64,000 bases of DNA. Source: Micromonospora sp. MW-13. Lineage in GTDB: Bacteria > Actinomycetota > Actinomycetes > Mycobacteriales > Micromonosporaceae. Under the pieces are notes generated by a model. The model had not been told where the DNA came from. It was given only the letters and a program-made list of their open reading frames with translations, and searched no databases. The stretch lies in assembly GCF_003434305.1 (NCBI RefSeq), contig NZ_QKKX01000030.1, positions 62,001-126,000 on the forward strand, written 5' to 3'. Both the position numbers and the translations under genes were made by a program. Below, in pieces: positions 40,033 through 48,714 of this stretch (position 1 is its first letter; every line of letters starts with the position of its first letter).

Positions 40033-41658
40033 TCAGTCATAGATGGCCTCCACCAGCCACTGGCCGGCCTCGACCGCGAGGAGAAGGGCGGCGCCGTCGG
40101 CCAGGCAGACCTGGAACCGGGCGCGGCGGCGGGCCTCGGCCGGCGCCCACCAGCGCTCGTCCACCGGCCACGGGCCGGCCCAGCCGACGATGTCCACCGG
40201 GCGGGCCGTGCCGACGACCAGCCGGGCGGGGGCGGCGCTCACCTGGAGCCGGGCGCTGACCCCGACCGGCTCACCGGCGGCGTCGTACACCGTCGCGGCC
40301 AGCGGCGCGGGGAGCACCACGGCCGGCGCGGGCGGCGGAAGGCGGCCCGGCCACGGGGGGACCGTCCCGGACCCCGCCGGGTTCACCGGCGCCGGAAGGG
40401 CGTCCTGGGCCGGCCGGGTGGGCCCGCCCGGGCGGGCGGGCAGCCGCTCGTCGCCCCAGGGCACCAGCCGCACCTGGTCGGCCGGGGACCGCCCGCCGCC
40501 GAGCACCGCGGTGACCACCGCCTCGGGGCCGAGGATGCCCTGCACCCGGCTCAGCGCCCGGTGCGCCCGTTCCCGCTCCTCGCCCGTCTCCCCCCACAGC
40601 CCGGGCTGCAGGCCGACCTGGGCGAGCACCCCGTCGGGCACCAGCCGCAACCGGATGATCCCGGCCGTCGGCCGGGCCGGGCGGGCGCCGGACCGGCCGG
40701 TGCTGCCGGAGAGCCAACCGTCCAACTGCCAGCGCACCCGGTCGGCGATGGCCGCGGCGGTGAGCAGGCCGTCGTGCCGCCAGACCCGGTGCAGCTCCTG
40801 GCCGTCCGCGGTGACCGCCTCGATGCCGAGCCGGGTGCAGGCCAGGCCGTGCGCGGCCAGCCGGTCGTGCAACCGCTCGGCCAACGCGCGGGCGGCGAAG
40901 GCCGCCGCGTCCACCCGGTCGATCGGCTCGTCGTGGTCGGCGGTGACCGCCAGGTCGGCCGGGGGCTGACGGACGGCCAACGGCCGGTGGTCCCGGCCGG
41001 CGGCGAGCCGGTGGGCCAGCGCGCCGTCGAACCCGAACCGGGCCAGCACGTCCCCCGCCGGCAGCGCGGCGAAGTCCCCGAGGGTACGGACGCCGAGCCG
41101 GCGCAGCAGGTCGGCCAGCGCCGGCCGGCCGAGCGCCTCCACCGGCAGGCCCGCCAGGAACCCGGGCGTGCCGCCGGCGGGCACCACCTGCCCGGCGCGG
41201 GCGGCGAGGCCGGCGGCGAACACCCCGTCAGCGATCCCCACCTGGCTCTCCACCGCGCAGGTCTGGGCGACCTGCTCGATGATCCGCTCGGCGGCTGCCT
41301 GCTCGCCACCGAGATAGCGGCTCGGACCCCGCGCGGCCAGCGCGCAGGCGCCCGGACGGACCACCTCGACCCCGGCGGCGACCTCCTCGACCGCGGCGAC
41401 CACCGGCTCGAACGCCCGGGCGTCCCGGCCCGGGTCGTGGTCGACGACGGTCAGCTGCGGGCAGCGTCCCTGCGCCTCCCGCTTGCGCAGCCCCCGACGG
41501 ACGCCCTCGGCGCGGGCCCGCTCGGAGCAGGCGACCACCCGGTTGGCGTGCAGCACGGCGACCGGCCCGACGGCCGGTACCCCCTCGACGATCTCGGCGG
41601 CGAGCACCGGCCAGTCCGGGCACCAGAGCAGCAGCGTGCGCGTCGGCACCCCGGTCAC
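40033..41658 (-). CDS. imuB: ImuB, Y-family polymerase-like mutasome protein
   Basis: This 541-aa protein has a Y-family fold but lacks the catalytic acidic residues: the N-terminal motif reads LLLWCPDWPVLAAE where a polymerase has DMDAFFASVE. Little-finger and C-terminal regions follow. ImuB is the catalytically inactive adaptor that links DnaE2, ImuA' and the clamp. Start GTG 41658 overlaps the imuA' stop (GTGA). dnaE2 follows after 90 bp. Confidence 0.93.
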   Translation of the reverse strand: MTGVPTRTLLLWCPDWPVLAAEIVEGVPAVGPVAVLHANRVVACSERARAEGVRRGLRKREAQGRCPQLTVVDHDPGRDARAFEPVVAAVEEVAAGVEVVRPGACALAARGPSRYLGGEQAAAERIIEQVAQTCAVESQVGIADGVFAAGLAARAGQVVPAGGTPGFLAGLPVEALGRPALADLLRRLGVRTLGDFAALPAGDVLARFGFDGALAHRLAAGRDHRPLAVRQPPADLAVTADHDEPIDRVDAAAFAARALAERLHDRLAAHGLACTRLGIEAVTADGQELHRVWRHDGLLTAAAIADRVRWQLDGWLSGSTGRSGARPARPTAGIIRLRLVPDGVLAQVGLQPGLWGETGEERERAHRALSRVQGILGPEAVVTAVLGGGRSPADQVRLVPWGDERLPARPGGPTRPAQDALPAPVNPAGSGTVPPWPGRLPPPAPAVVLPAPLAATVYDAAGEPVGVSARLQVSAAPARLVVGTARPVDIVGWAGPWPVDERWWAPAEARRRARFQVCLADGAALLLAVEAGQWLVEAIYD

Positions 41659-42521
41659 CCGGGACCGACCGCGGCAAGCCCGCCACGGTCGGGCGGGACG
41701 TCCGGAACGGGCCCGCCATGGCCGGGCGGGATGTCCGGAACGGGCCCGCCACGGCCGGGCCGGACGTCGGAGGCGGGCAGGAACGCCGGGGGCACCGGGC
41801 GGAGCCGGCCGGCGGTCGACCGGCCGGTGACGGAGGCCGCCGGGACGGCGGCCGGGCGGGGGATGACCCGGGTGAGCCCGTCGCCGGGGAGCCAGACCTT
41901 GATCTCCTTGGGCCGGGCGGCAGCGCCCCGCCCCCGGGCGGAGACGGTCACCTCGCGCCGGCGCAGCCGGCCCCGGCCCTGTCCCAGCCCCTCCCAGACG
42001 CCCCGGACCACCTGCAACGTGACGTCCGCGCCGTCCCAGCGGCCGTATGGGACGAGCACGCTGCCCCGCTGCCGGGCCCGGGCGGCCAGCCGGTTGGCGA
42101 CCGAGGCGGAGAGGGCGGCCGGCACGGCGGCCACCACCACGTCCACCCCGTCGATCAGCGCGGCGACGACGGTGGGCCACTCCGGCCCCGGCTGCGGCAC
42201 CAGGGCGAGCCGGTCCAGGGCGAGCCCGGCCTCGGCCGCCGCGCCCGCGCCGAAGGTGGGCACCCCCACCACGGCGCACCACGAGCCGGCCCGGGACGCC
42301 TCGGCGAGCAGCGCCAGCACCAGCGACGTGCCGCCGCTGCGCCGGGGCTGGCCGGTGGCTACCGCGATCGTGCTGCCCCGGCGCAGCCCCCGGTTGGGCA
42401 GCAGGCCGGTCAGCTCGGGGGGCACCGGGAGCACTCGCTGCCCCCCGGCCGGGTCCGGCGCGCTCGCCGGACGCACCAGGCCCGCGAGTGCGGCGGAACC
42501 GACCACCATGCGGCCCGCCAT
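41655..42521 (-). CDS. ImuA'-like RecA-fold mutasome protein
   Basis: This 288-aa protein has the layout of a RecA-like core with a degenerate P-loop (AVATGQPRRSGGTSLVLALL), VVGVPTFGAG and DVVVAAVPAALSAS. It has the usual place before imuB. ATG 42521 has a GGGGGG site; a longer reading to 42614 lacks support. The C-terminus has an 11-residue Pro/Gly-rich repeat from a 33-bp DNA duplication. Mutasome ImuA' of mycobacteria is the closest known analogue. Confidence 0.85.
   Translation of the reverse strand: MAGRMVVGSAALAGLVRPASAPDPAGGQRVLPVPPELTGLLPNRGLRRGSTIAVATGQPRRSGGTSLVLALLAEASRAGSWCAVVGVPTFGAGAAAEAGLALDRLALVPQPGPEWPTVVAALIDGVDVVVAAVPAALSASVANRLAARARQRGSVLVPYGRWDGADVTLQVVRGVWEGLGQGRGRLRRREVTVSARGRGAAARPKEIKVWLPGDGLTRVIPRPAAVPAASVTGRSTAGRLRPVPPAFLPASDVRPGRGGPVPDIPPGHGGPVPDVPPDRGGLAAVGPG
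41691..41756 (-). repeat. 33-bp tandem duplication in imuA' 3' end
   Basis: Two 33-bp copies (41691-41723 and 41724-41756) differ at two bases. They encode the 11-residue units DIPPGHGGPVP and DVRPGRGGPVP near the ImuA' C-terminus. Confidence 0.85.
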
Positions 42522-42802
42522 CGGACCTACCCCCCGTCGTGCTCGTCGTGCCGGAATCGTGCGTGCCGGATCGTGCTGAAGTCGTGGTGCGCCGGGCCAC
42601 GCCGGGCCCGGCACCGGACCGGGTGCCGCCGGACCGGGTGCCGCCGGACCCGCCCGACCTGGGTGAGCCCGAGCGGGCGGGAGTGCCGCCGCAGGAACGG
42701 GGCGTCGTCACACACCGGCGGGGCGGCGCCGACGCGGGGGCGGGGCGGGCTGGGCGGGGGCAGCCCCCCCGCCGGGAACCAGCGCCCGCCAGGGCGGCTC
42801 GC

Positions 42803-43252
42803 TCAGGCGGCCAGGCCGTCGAGCGCAGGCTGGTGGGCCAGCCCGAGAGTGGCCTCCACCACCGCCACGAACTGCTCGGCCGCCCGGAGCAGGTCGTCGG
42901 CCTGCCGGGCGCTGACCACCCGGGGAATGCCGGCCTCGGCGGCGGCGCGCTTGCTGGCGCCGGCGGCGAAGAACGCCGCCCACTCGTCCAGCTCGGGGGC
43001 GACGGTGGAGAGCAGGACCCAGACGCTGGTGATCCGGTTGCGCCGGGCCGGCGCGGGACGGGCCCGGGCGGCGAGCAGGGCCGCGGCGGCGCGGAGCGCG
43101 GCCAGGTGGGCGGCCGCGTAGCGCAGCCCGTCGGGGTCGGTCCGGGCGGCCTCGGCCAGCCCGTGGCGGGCCACCGCGAGAAGCTGGGCCGGGGTGCGGT
43201 GCGGCAGCACGTGTGCCGGCACCGTCGGTGGCTGGGCCGGGTTGGTCGGCAT
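42803..43252 (-). CDS. HEPN-like small protein (SAV_6107 type)
   Basis: This 149-aa alpha-helical protein begins with MPTNPAQPPTVPAHVLPHR, then AQLLAVARHGLAEAARTDPD and LRYAAAHLAALRAAAALLA. It resembles the SAV_6107 HEPN family of actinobacteria from memory. The RNase HEPN motif (R-x4-6-H) is not seen, so a nuclease function is not supported. The start has GGAGGAG upstream. It is the first gene after the LexA boxes and precedes imuA'. Confidence 0.75.
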   Translation of the reverse strand: MPTNPAQPPTVPAHVLPHRTPAQLLAVARHGLAEAARTDPDGLRYAAAHLAALRAAAALLAARARPAPARRNRITSVWVLLSTVAPELDEWAAFFAAGASKRAAAEAGIPRVVSARQADDLLRAAEQFVAVVEATLGLAHQPALDGLAA

Positions 43253-43546
43253 GGGCTGTCTCCTCCACGTGGCCGGGCCGGGCGCGGCGACCGGGGCCGC
43301 CGGCGCGCAGGCCGTCGAGTGGTGCGGAGGAAGACGCACCGGTGGGGCCGGCCGGGTGTGGACGCTTCCCCACACCACACCCGGCCGGCGTACCGGCGGG
43401 TTCGTCGCCCGCCGCCCGGGGGTCGTGGGCGGCGGGCGACGCTCCTGCCTGACGGGCCCGGACTCGCGACTGCCCGGGACCCAGGTGCGGCCCGCGGAGC
43501 CGCACCGCCCGGGGACCGGCGCCGCGAAACACCGCCCGGGCTGTTG
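43253..43546 (-). other. Long 5' leader of SOS operon, no gene seen
   Basis: About 295 bp lie between the LexA boxes and the HEPN-like start codon. No convincing gene is seen on either strand. The leader holds two strong potential hairpins, at 43404-43440 and about 43353-43384. It is likely the untranslated leader of the mutasome transcript. Confidence 0.5.
43404..43440. repeat. Perfect 14-bp hairpin in SOS-operon leader
   Basis: GTCGCCCGCCGCCC (43404-43417) and GGGCGGCGGGCGAC (43427-43440) are perfect complements with a 9-nt loop. There is no T tract. It may be a transcript-stability or attenuation element. Confidence 0.75.
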
Positions 43547-43579
43547 GAACGAACGTTCGAGGCAATCGAACACTCGTTC
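43547..43579 (-). promoter_or_regulatory. Two LexA (SOS) boxes
   Basis: GAAC-GAAC-GTTC (43547-43558) and GAAC-ACTC-GTTC (43568-43579) both match the Gram-positive and actinobacterial SOS core GAAC-N4-GTTC. Their centres are 21 bp apart, two helical turns. They precede the HEPN-imuA'-imuB-dnaE2 genes on the minus strand, so these are likely under LexA. The EamA gene on the other side has its own -10 at 43767. Confidence 0.88.
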
Positions 43580-43778
43580 TAACTGCTGCTGACAGTACAC
43601 CTCGCCCCCGACGAAAATGCAACGTGTGGCGGACGGCGCGGCGGACCGACGACCCCGCACGCCGGACCGGCGCGGCGCACCGGACGAGACCCGACCGGCC
43701 GCCGCCCGCGCGGGGCCCGGACGGGTAACGAGTGCCTGCCCCCTACGTCCCTGACGACCGCAGCGCTAGCCTCTGCTC

Positions 43779-44834
43779 GTGACGACTCCCCGCCCCGCCC
43801 TCGGTGTCGCCATGGTGCTCGGCTCGGGAGCCCTGTTCGCCGTCAACGGCACGGTCTCCAAGCTGGTGCTCCGGGCCGGCCTGAACGCCCAGCAGCTCAC
43901 CCTGCTGCGCGCGCTCGGCGCCGTCGCCGGTCTGCTCCTGCTGAGCCTGCTGCTGCGCCCGGGCGCGCGCCGGCTCCGGGCCGCCCCCCGGCAGATCCCG
44001 CTGCTGGTCGCGTACGGCCTGACCGGCTTCTTCCTGGTGCCGATGCTCTACTTCGTCGCCATCTCCCGGCTGCCGGTCGGCCTCGGCCTGCTGTTCGAGT
44101 ACTCCGCCCCGCTGCTGGTCGCCCTCTGGGCCCGGTTCGGCCAGCGGCACCGGGTCCGCCCCCGGCTCTGGGCCGGACTGGCGTTGAGCCTCGCCGGGCT
44201 GGGCTGCGTGGCCGAGGTGTGGGGCGAGCTGAAGCTGGACGGGCTCGGCATGCTCGCCGGCCTCGGCGCGGCGGTCTTCCTGGCCGGCTACTACGTGCTC
44301 GGCGCGCGCGGCGTGCAGGGGCGGGACACCCTGTCGCTGTGCACCTGGGCGTTCGGCGCGTCCACCGTGGCCGGGCTGCTCACCCGGGCGGCCACCGCCG
44401 GCACCGGCGGCTGGGAGCCGCTGACCGGCAGCGCCGCGGGCGTCCCGGTCGCCCTGCTCTGCGGGTACGTGGTGGTGCTCGGCTCGATCGTGCCGTACCT
44501 GCTGGTGGCGGGCGCGATGCGGCACCTGCCGGCGACCAGCGTCGGGATCGTCGGCATGGTGGAGCCGGTGCTCGCCGCGGCGGTCGCCTGGGTGGTCATC
44601 GGCGACGGCGAGACGCTCAACGCCGCCCAGCTCGGCGGCGGGGCGCTGGTGCTGCTCGGGGTGGCGCTGGCCGAGACGGCCCGGGTGGCCACGCCCCGGG
44701 CGACCGTGCCGCCCGCGCCCGCCGCCCCGCCCCGCAGGTTCCGTCTCGCCGACCCCGGCCGTCGGGACGGCGCCCGGCCGTCCAGGGGGTCCGACCAGAT
44801 CGAGGGTGGACCTGTCACCGCGAGGCGCACCTGA
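43779..44834 (+). CDS. EamA/DMT family transporter
   Basis: This 351-aa protein has ten hydrophobic helices in two EamA repeats (GSGALFAVNGTVSKLVLR and MLAGLGAAVFLAGYYVLG; MVEPVLAAAVAWVVIGDGE near the end of the second repeat). It likely exports a small metabolite; the substrate is unknown. A TAGCCT box ends 6 nt before the GTG start, so the mRNA is probably leaderless. A basic tail follows the last helix. Confidence 0.88.
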   Translation: MTTPRPALGVAMVLGSGALFAVNGTVSKLVLRAGLNAQQLTLLRALGAVAGLLLLSLLLRPGARRLRAAPRQIPLLVAYGLTGFFLVPMLYFVAISRLPVGLGLLFEYSAPLLVALWARFGQRHRVRPRLWAGLALSLAGLGCVAEVWGELKLDGLGMLAGLGAAVFLAGYYVLGARGVQGRDTLSLCTWAFGASTVAGLLTRAATAGTGGWEPLTGSAAGVPVALLCGYVVVLGSIVPYLLVAGAMRHLPATSVGIVGMVEPVLAAAVAWVVIGDGETLNAAQLGGGALVLLGVALAETARVATPRATVPPAPAAPPRRFRLADPGRRDGARPSRGSDQIEGGPVTARRT

Positions 44835-44951
44835 AAAGACAAGACGCCGTACTCGTACTTCTGGGTGGCGGACTGGTGGCAACGAGCGGGCCGGACGAGA
44901 CCCGGACTGCCCCTGGGAACCGGGCGGGAACGGGCCGGGGAGAATGACCCC

Positions 44952-45440
44952 ATGCAGTCACACCCGAACGTACGGGCCGTGCAGGAGGCCCTCGACGCCG
45001 CGGACACGCGGGACGGCGCGGGTCGGCCCAGCGAGGTCCGCCTGCTGCCCGAGGCCGTGCACACCGCCGCCGCGGCGGCCGAGGCGCTCGGCGTGGGCGT
45101 CGGCGCGATCGCCAACTCGCTGGTCTTCGCCGCCGACGACGCGCCGCTGCTGGTGCTCACCTCCGGCGCGCACCGGGTGGACACGGCCGGTCTGGCCGCG
45201 TCCCTCGGGATCACCCACCTGCGCCGGGCCACCCCCGAGTTCGTCCGGCAGCACACCGGCCAGGTGATCGGCGGGGTCGCCCCGCTCGGCCACCCCGCGC
45301 CGCTGCGCACCCTGGTCGACACCGCCCTGGAGCGGTACGACGAGGTCTGGGCGGCCGGCGGGGTGCCCCAGGCCGTCTTCCCCACCACGTACGCGGAGCT
45401 GGTCCGGATCACCGCCGGCACCCCGACCGAGGTGGCGTGA
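44952..45440 (+). CDS. YbaK/aminoacyl-tRNA deacylase-like protein
   Basis: This 162-aa protein has the YbaK/ProX fold motifs EVRLLPEAVHTAAAAAEALG, ANSLVFAADDAPLLVLTSG, IGGVAPLGHPAPLRTLVD and QAVFPTTYAELVRIT. Such proteins remove mischarged amino acids from tRNA. The ANSLVF motif has Asn where E. coli-type YbaK has Lys, so the catalytic detail may differ. The ATG has GGGGAG upstream. The stop overlaps the next gene as GTGA, tying it to the carotenoid operon. Confidence 0.85.
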   Translation: MQSHPNVRAVQEALDAADTRDGAGRPSEVRLLPEAVHTAAAAAEALGVGVGAIANSLVFAADDAPLLVLTSGAHRVDTAGLAASLGITHLRRATPEFVRQHTGQVIGGVAPLGHPAPLRTLVDTALERYDEVWAAGGVPQAVFPTTYAELVRITAGTPTEVA

Positions 45441-46174
45441 CCGGCGTACCCGAGCTGGTCACCCTGCACGTCTGGCGGATCGGTCGGGCGGCGCTGCCCG
45501 GCGCGCTGGCCCGGATGGCGACGCACCCGACGCGGCTGCGCCGCACCGGCGGGGTGCGGTTCGGCAAGCTGCTCGGCACCGGGACGGGCACCGGCTTCGG
45601 CCCCGGCGACGCCGACCTGACCCGCTGGGCGGCGCTGGCCGTCTGGGACTCCCCGGCCGCCGCGGCCGGCTTCGACGATTCGCCGGTGGGCCGCTCCTGG
45701 TCCCGCGTCGCCCGCTCCTCGGCGCGGGTGGACCTGCGCCCGTTGACCAGCCGGGGCGAGTGGTCCGGCCGGCGCCCGTTCGGCGAGCCGTCCGGCAGCC
45801 GGATCGCCGGCCCGGTGCTGGCGCTGACCCGGGCCCGGCTGAGGCCCCGCCGGGCGGTCACCTTCTGGCGGGCGGTTCCGCCGGTGGCCGCCGCCCTGCA
45901 CGCCGCGCCCGGCCTGCTGGCCCGGTTCGGCGTCGGCGAGGCCCCGCTGGGTTGGCAGGGCACGGTCAGCGTGTGGCGCGACGCGGCGGACCTCGGCGCG
46001 TTCGCGTACCGTCACCCCGAGCACCGCGCCGCGATCACGCGCACCCCCACCGAGGGGTGGTACGCGGAGGAGCTCTTCGCGCGGTTCGAGGTGCGCGACG
46101 TGGTCGGCGACCGGTCGGTGCTGGGTTGGGTCGCCGACGGCGACCCGGAGACGGCGAAGGATGGGCGGGCATGA
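45437..46174 (+). CDS. CrtA-like spheroidene monooxygenase family protein
   Basis: This 245-aa protein contains GVRFGKLLGTGTGTGFGPGD, TRWAALAVWDSPAAA and SVWRDAADLGAFAYRH, the signatures I associate with spheroidene monooxygenase (CrtA) relatives. CrtA adds keto groups to acyclic carotenoids; the exact substrate here is open. It overlaps the neighbours at both ends (GTGA and ATGA), so it is part of a tightly coupled carotenoid operon. Confidence 0.75.
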   Translation: MTGVPELVTLHVWRIGRAALPGALARMATHPTRLRRTGGVRFGKLLGTGTGTGFGPGDADLTRWAALAVWDSPAAAAGFDDSPVGRSWSRVARSSARVDLRPLTSRGEWSGRRPFGEPSGSRIAGPVLALTRARLRPRRAVTFWRAVPPVAAALHAAPGLLARFGVGEAPLGWQGTVSVWRDAADLGAFAYRHPEHRAAITRTPTEGWYAEELFARFEVRDVVGDRSVLGWVADGDPETAKDGRA

Positions 46175-46761
46175 GGTTGGTGCGCTGGACGCCGGACGAC
46201 CTGGTCCGGCGGCTGGACGACGTGGTGGCCGTCTACGGCGAGGCGATGAACTACCGGGCCGACCTGTTGGAGGCCCGGCGCGGCTACATCGCCACCCACG
46301 TACGCCGCCCCGGCTTCCGCGCCGTCGCCAGCCTCACCTCCGAGGGCCACCTGGCCGGCTTCGGGTACGGCTACCTCGGCGCCCCCGGCCAGTGGTGGCA
46401 CGACCAGGTGCACCGGGCGCTGGACGGCGCCGCCCGGCGACGCTGGCTCGCCGACTGCTTCGAGGTGGTCGAGCTGCACGTCCGGCCGCCCGCGCAGGGG
46501 CACGGCCTGGGCGCCCGGCAGCTCACCGCCCTGCTCACCATGGCCTCGGGCAGCACCACCCTGCTGTCCACGCCGGAGGCCGACGAGCGGCGCTCCCGGG
46601 CCTGGCGGCTGTACCGCCGGTTCGGTTTCGTCGACGTGCTGCGCCACTTCCAGTTCCCCGGCGACGAACGCCCGTTCGGCATCCTCGGCCGGGACCTCCC
46701 GCTCACCCCGCAGTCCCCGGCGGACCGGGCGGCCTCCGCCCCGGGCCCGGACACACCGTGA
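46171..46761 (+). CDS. GNAT acetyltransferase
   Basis: This 196-aa protein has GNAT features: VVELHVRPPAQGHGLGARQL (motif A, acetyl-CoA loop) and SRAWRLYRRFGFVDVLRHFQ. It is embedded between carotenoid genes with ATGA and GTGA overlaps. It could modify a carotenoid glycoside or an unrelated amine; the sequence does not decide. Confidence 0.85.
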   Translation: MRLVRWTPDDLVRRLDDVVAVYGEAMNYRADLLEARRGYIATHVRRPGFRAVASLTSEGHLAGFGYGYLGAPGQWWHDQVHRALDGAARRRWLADCFEVVELHVRPPAQGHGLGARQLTALLTMASGSTTLLSTPEADERRSRAWRLYRRFGFVDVLRHFQFPGDERPFGILGRDLPLTPQSPADRAASAPGPDTP

Positions 46762-47579
46762 CCCGACCCCGGCTGCCCCGGGCCGGGCTGGGCGGCCGGC
46801 TGCCCCCGGCCGGGCTGGGCGTGCTGGTCCTGGCCCAGATCTGCTACCCGCTCACCACCGGCCCCGCCCGGGCCGGGCTGACCGTGGCCACCGTCGTGCT
46901 CGGGTACCTGCTCTCGGTCGGCCACGCGCTGCTGAGCCGGGGACCCCGGGCGGCGGCGGCGCTGGTCGCCGTGGCCACCGGTGGCGGCTTCGCGATCGAG
47001 GCACTGGGGGTGGCCACCGGCTTCCCGTTCGGCAGCTACGACTACTCCGGCGAGCTGGGCCCGAAGCTGGCCGGGGTGCCGCTGATCATCCCGCTCGCCT
47101 GGACGTGGATGGCCTGGCCGGCCTGGCTGACCGCGGCCCGGCTCTGCCCACCCGGGGTCGGCCGGGTGGCCCTCGCAGCCGTCGGGCTGGCCGCCTGGGA
47201 CCTCTTCCTCGACCCGCAGATGGTCGCCGAGGGCTACTGGGTGTGGCGGGACGTCACCCCGGCGCTGCCCGGCCTGCCCGGCGTGCCGGTCAGCAACTAC
47301 CTCGGCTGGCTGCTCTTCGCGGTGCTGCTGATGGCGGTGCTGCGCCCGTTGGCCGGGCCGGTGATCGACCACGCGGACTCCCGGGACGACCCGATGTTCG
47401 CGCTCTACCTGTGGACGTACCTGTCCAGCATCCTGGCCCACGCGGTCTTCCTCGGCCTGCCCGCCTCGGCGGTGTGGGGCGCGGCCGGGATGGCGGTGGC
47501 CGCGGGGCCCCTGGCCCTGGCGCTGGTCCGGGAACGCCGGGAGCGGCGCCCGCGCCGGCCGGCCGACGCCACCGCATGA
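46758..47579 (+). CDS. CruF-like carotenoid C-1' hydratase
   Basis: This 273-aa polytopic membrane protein matches the DUF422/CruF family: EALGVATGFPFGSYDYSG, LAAWDLFLDPQMVAEGYWVW and PVSNYLGWLLFA. CruF hydrates the psi end of gamma-carotene-type pigments, as in myxol and sioxanthin synthesis. It is followed by a glycosyltransferase gene (ATGA overlap) as in known cruF-cruG pairs. Confidence 0.88.
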   Translation: MTRPRLPRAGLGGRLPPAGLGVLVLAQICYPLTTGPARAGLTVATVVLGYLLSVGHALLSRGPRAAAALVAVATGGGFAIEALGVATGFPFGSYDYSGELGPKLAGVPLIIPLAWTWMAWPAWLTAARLCPPGVGRVALAAVGLAAWDLFLDPQMVAEGYWVWRDVTPALPGLPGVPVSNYLGWLLFAVLLMAVLRPLAGPVIDHADSRDDPMFALYLWTYLSSILAHAVFLGLPASAVWGAAGMAVAAGPLALALVRERRERRPRRPADATA

Positions 47580-48703
47580 CCGGCGTCCTGCTGCTGGTCG
47601 TGGGCGTGGCCGCGCTCACCGCGCACACCTGGGTCAACGCCACCCGGTGGCTGCGCCGCCCGGCCGACGGGCCGGTGCGGGTCGCCGAGGTCGTCGCGGT
47701 GCTGCTGCCGCTGCGCGACGAGGCCGCCCGGGTCACCCCGTGCCTGCGGGCGCTGCTCGCCCAGCGGGGCGTGCCCGACCTGCGGATCGTGGTGCTCGAC
47801 GACGGCTCGACCGACGGCACCGCCGACGTGGTCCGCGCGGTGGCCGGCGCCGATCCCCGGGTCGCCCTGCTCACCGGGGTCGCCCCGCCGCCGGGCTGGC
47901 TGGGCAAGCCGCACGCCTGCCACCAGCTCGCCACCCGGGCCGACCCGGCCGCCACCGTGCTGGCCTTCGTCGACGCCGACGTGGTGCTCACCCCGTACGC
48001 GGTGGCGGCGGCGGTGGCCGAGCTGCGCGCCGCGCGGGTGGCGCTGCTGTCGCCGTACCCCCGGATCGTGGTGGCGACGGTGGCCGACCGGCTGGTGCAG
48101 CCGCTGTTGCAGTGGCTGTGGCTGACCTTCCTGCCGCTGCGGGCGATGGAACGCTCGCCGCGGCCGTCGCTGGCCGCGGCCGGCGGGCAGTTCCTGGTGG
48201 CGGACCGGGCCGGGTACGACGCGGCTGGCGGGCACGCCGCGGTGCGCGCGCGGATCCTGGAGGACATCGAGCTGGCCCGGGCGGTCAAGCGGTCCGGCGG
48301 CCGGATCGCCCTGGCCGACGGCTCCCGACTGGCCGCCTGCCGGATGTACGACGACTGGCCGCAGCTACGCGACGGCTACACCAAGTCGCTGTGGGCCACG
48401 TTCGGCCACCCGGGCGCGGCGGCGGCCGTGCTGGCCCTGCTGCTCCTGCTGTACACCGCTCCCCCGCTGATCGCGCTGGCCGCCCTCGCGGCGGGCGCTC
48501 CGGCGGTCGCGGCCCTCGCGGCGCTCGGCTACCTGCTCGGGGCGGCCGGGCGGGCGGTCAGCGCCCGGGCGACCGGCGGCCGATGGTGGCCCGACGCGCT
48601 CGGCCACCCCGTGTCGGTCGTGGTCCTCGGTTGGCTGACCCTGCGGTCGTACCATCTGCGGAAGCGGCGGCGCCTGTCCTGGCGTGGTCGTCCGGTCAGC
48701 TAG
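47576..48703 (+). CDS. GT2 glycosyltransferase, CruG-like
   Basis: This 375-aa membrane protein has an N-terminal helix, a GT2 domain (AVLLPLRDEA, VVLDDGSTDGT, DxD motif in AFVDADV, EDIELARAVKRSGGRIALAD) and about three C-terminal helices. It lies after the CruF-like gene, suggesting it glycosylates the hydroxylated carotenoid end. The stop precedes the next start by 11 bp, with an AGGAGG site that overlaps the stop. Confidence 0.85.
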   Translation: MTGVLLLVVGVAALTAHTWVNATRWLRRPADGPVRVAEVVAVLLPLRDEAARVTPCLRALLAQRGVPDLRIVVLDDGSTDGTADVVRAVAGADPRVALLTGVAPPPGWLGKPHACHQLATRADPAATVLAFVDADVVLTPYAVAAAVAELRAARVALLSPYPRIVVATVADRLVQPLLQWLWLTFLPLRAMERSPRPSLAAAGGQFLVADRAGYDAAGGHAAVRARILEDIELARAVKRSGGRIALADGSRLAACRMYDDWPQLRDGYTKSLWATFGHPGAAAAVLALLLLLYTAPPLIALAALAAGAPAVAALAALGYLLGAAGRAVSARATGGRWWPDALGHPVSVVVLGWLTLRSYHLRKRRRLSWRGRPVS

Positions 48704-48714
48704 GAGGGCACGTC

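Noticed and set aside
43569..43778. LexA boxes as regulators of the EamA gene
   Set aside because: The EamA gene has its own -10 almost 190 bp away; the boxes fit the mutasome genes on the other strand better.
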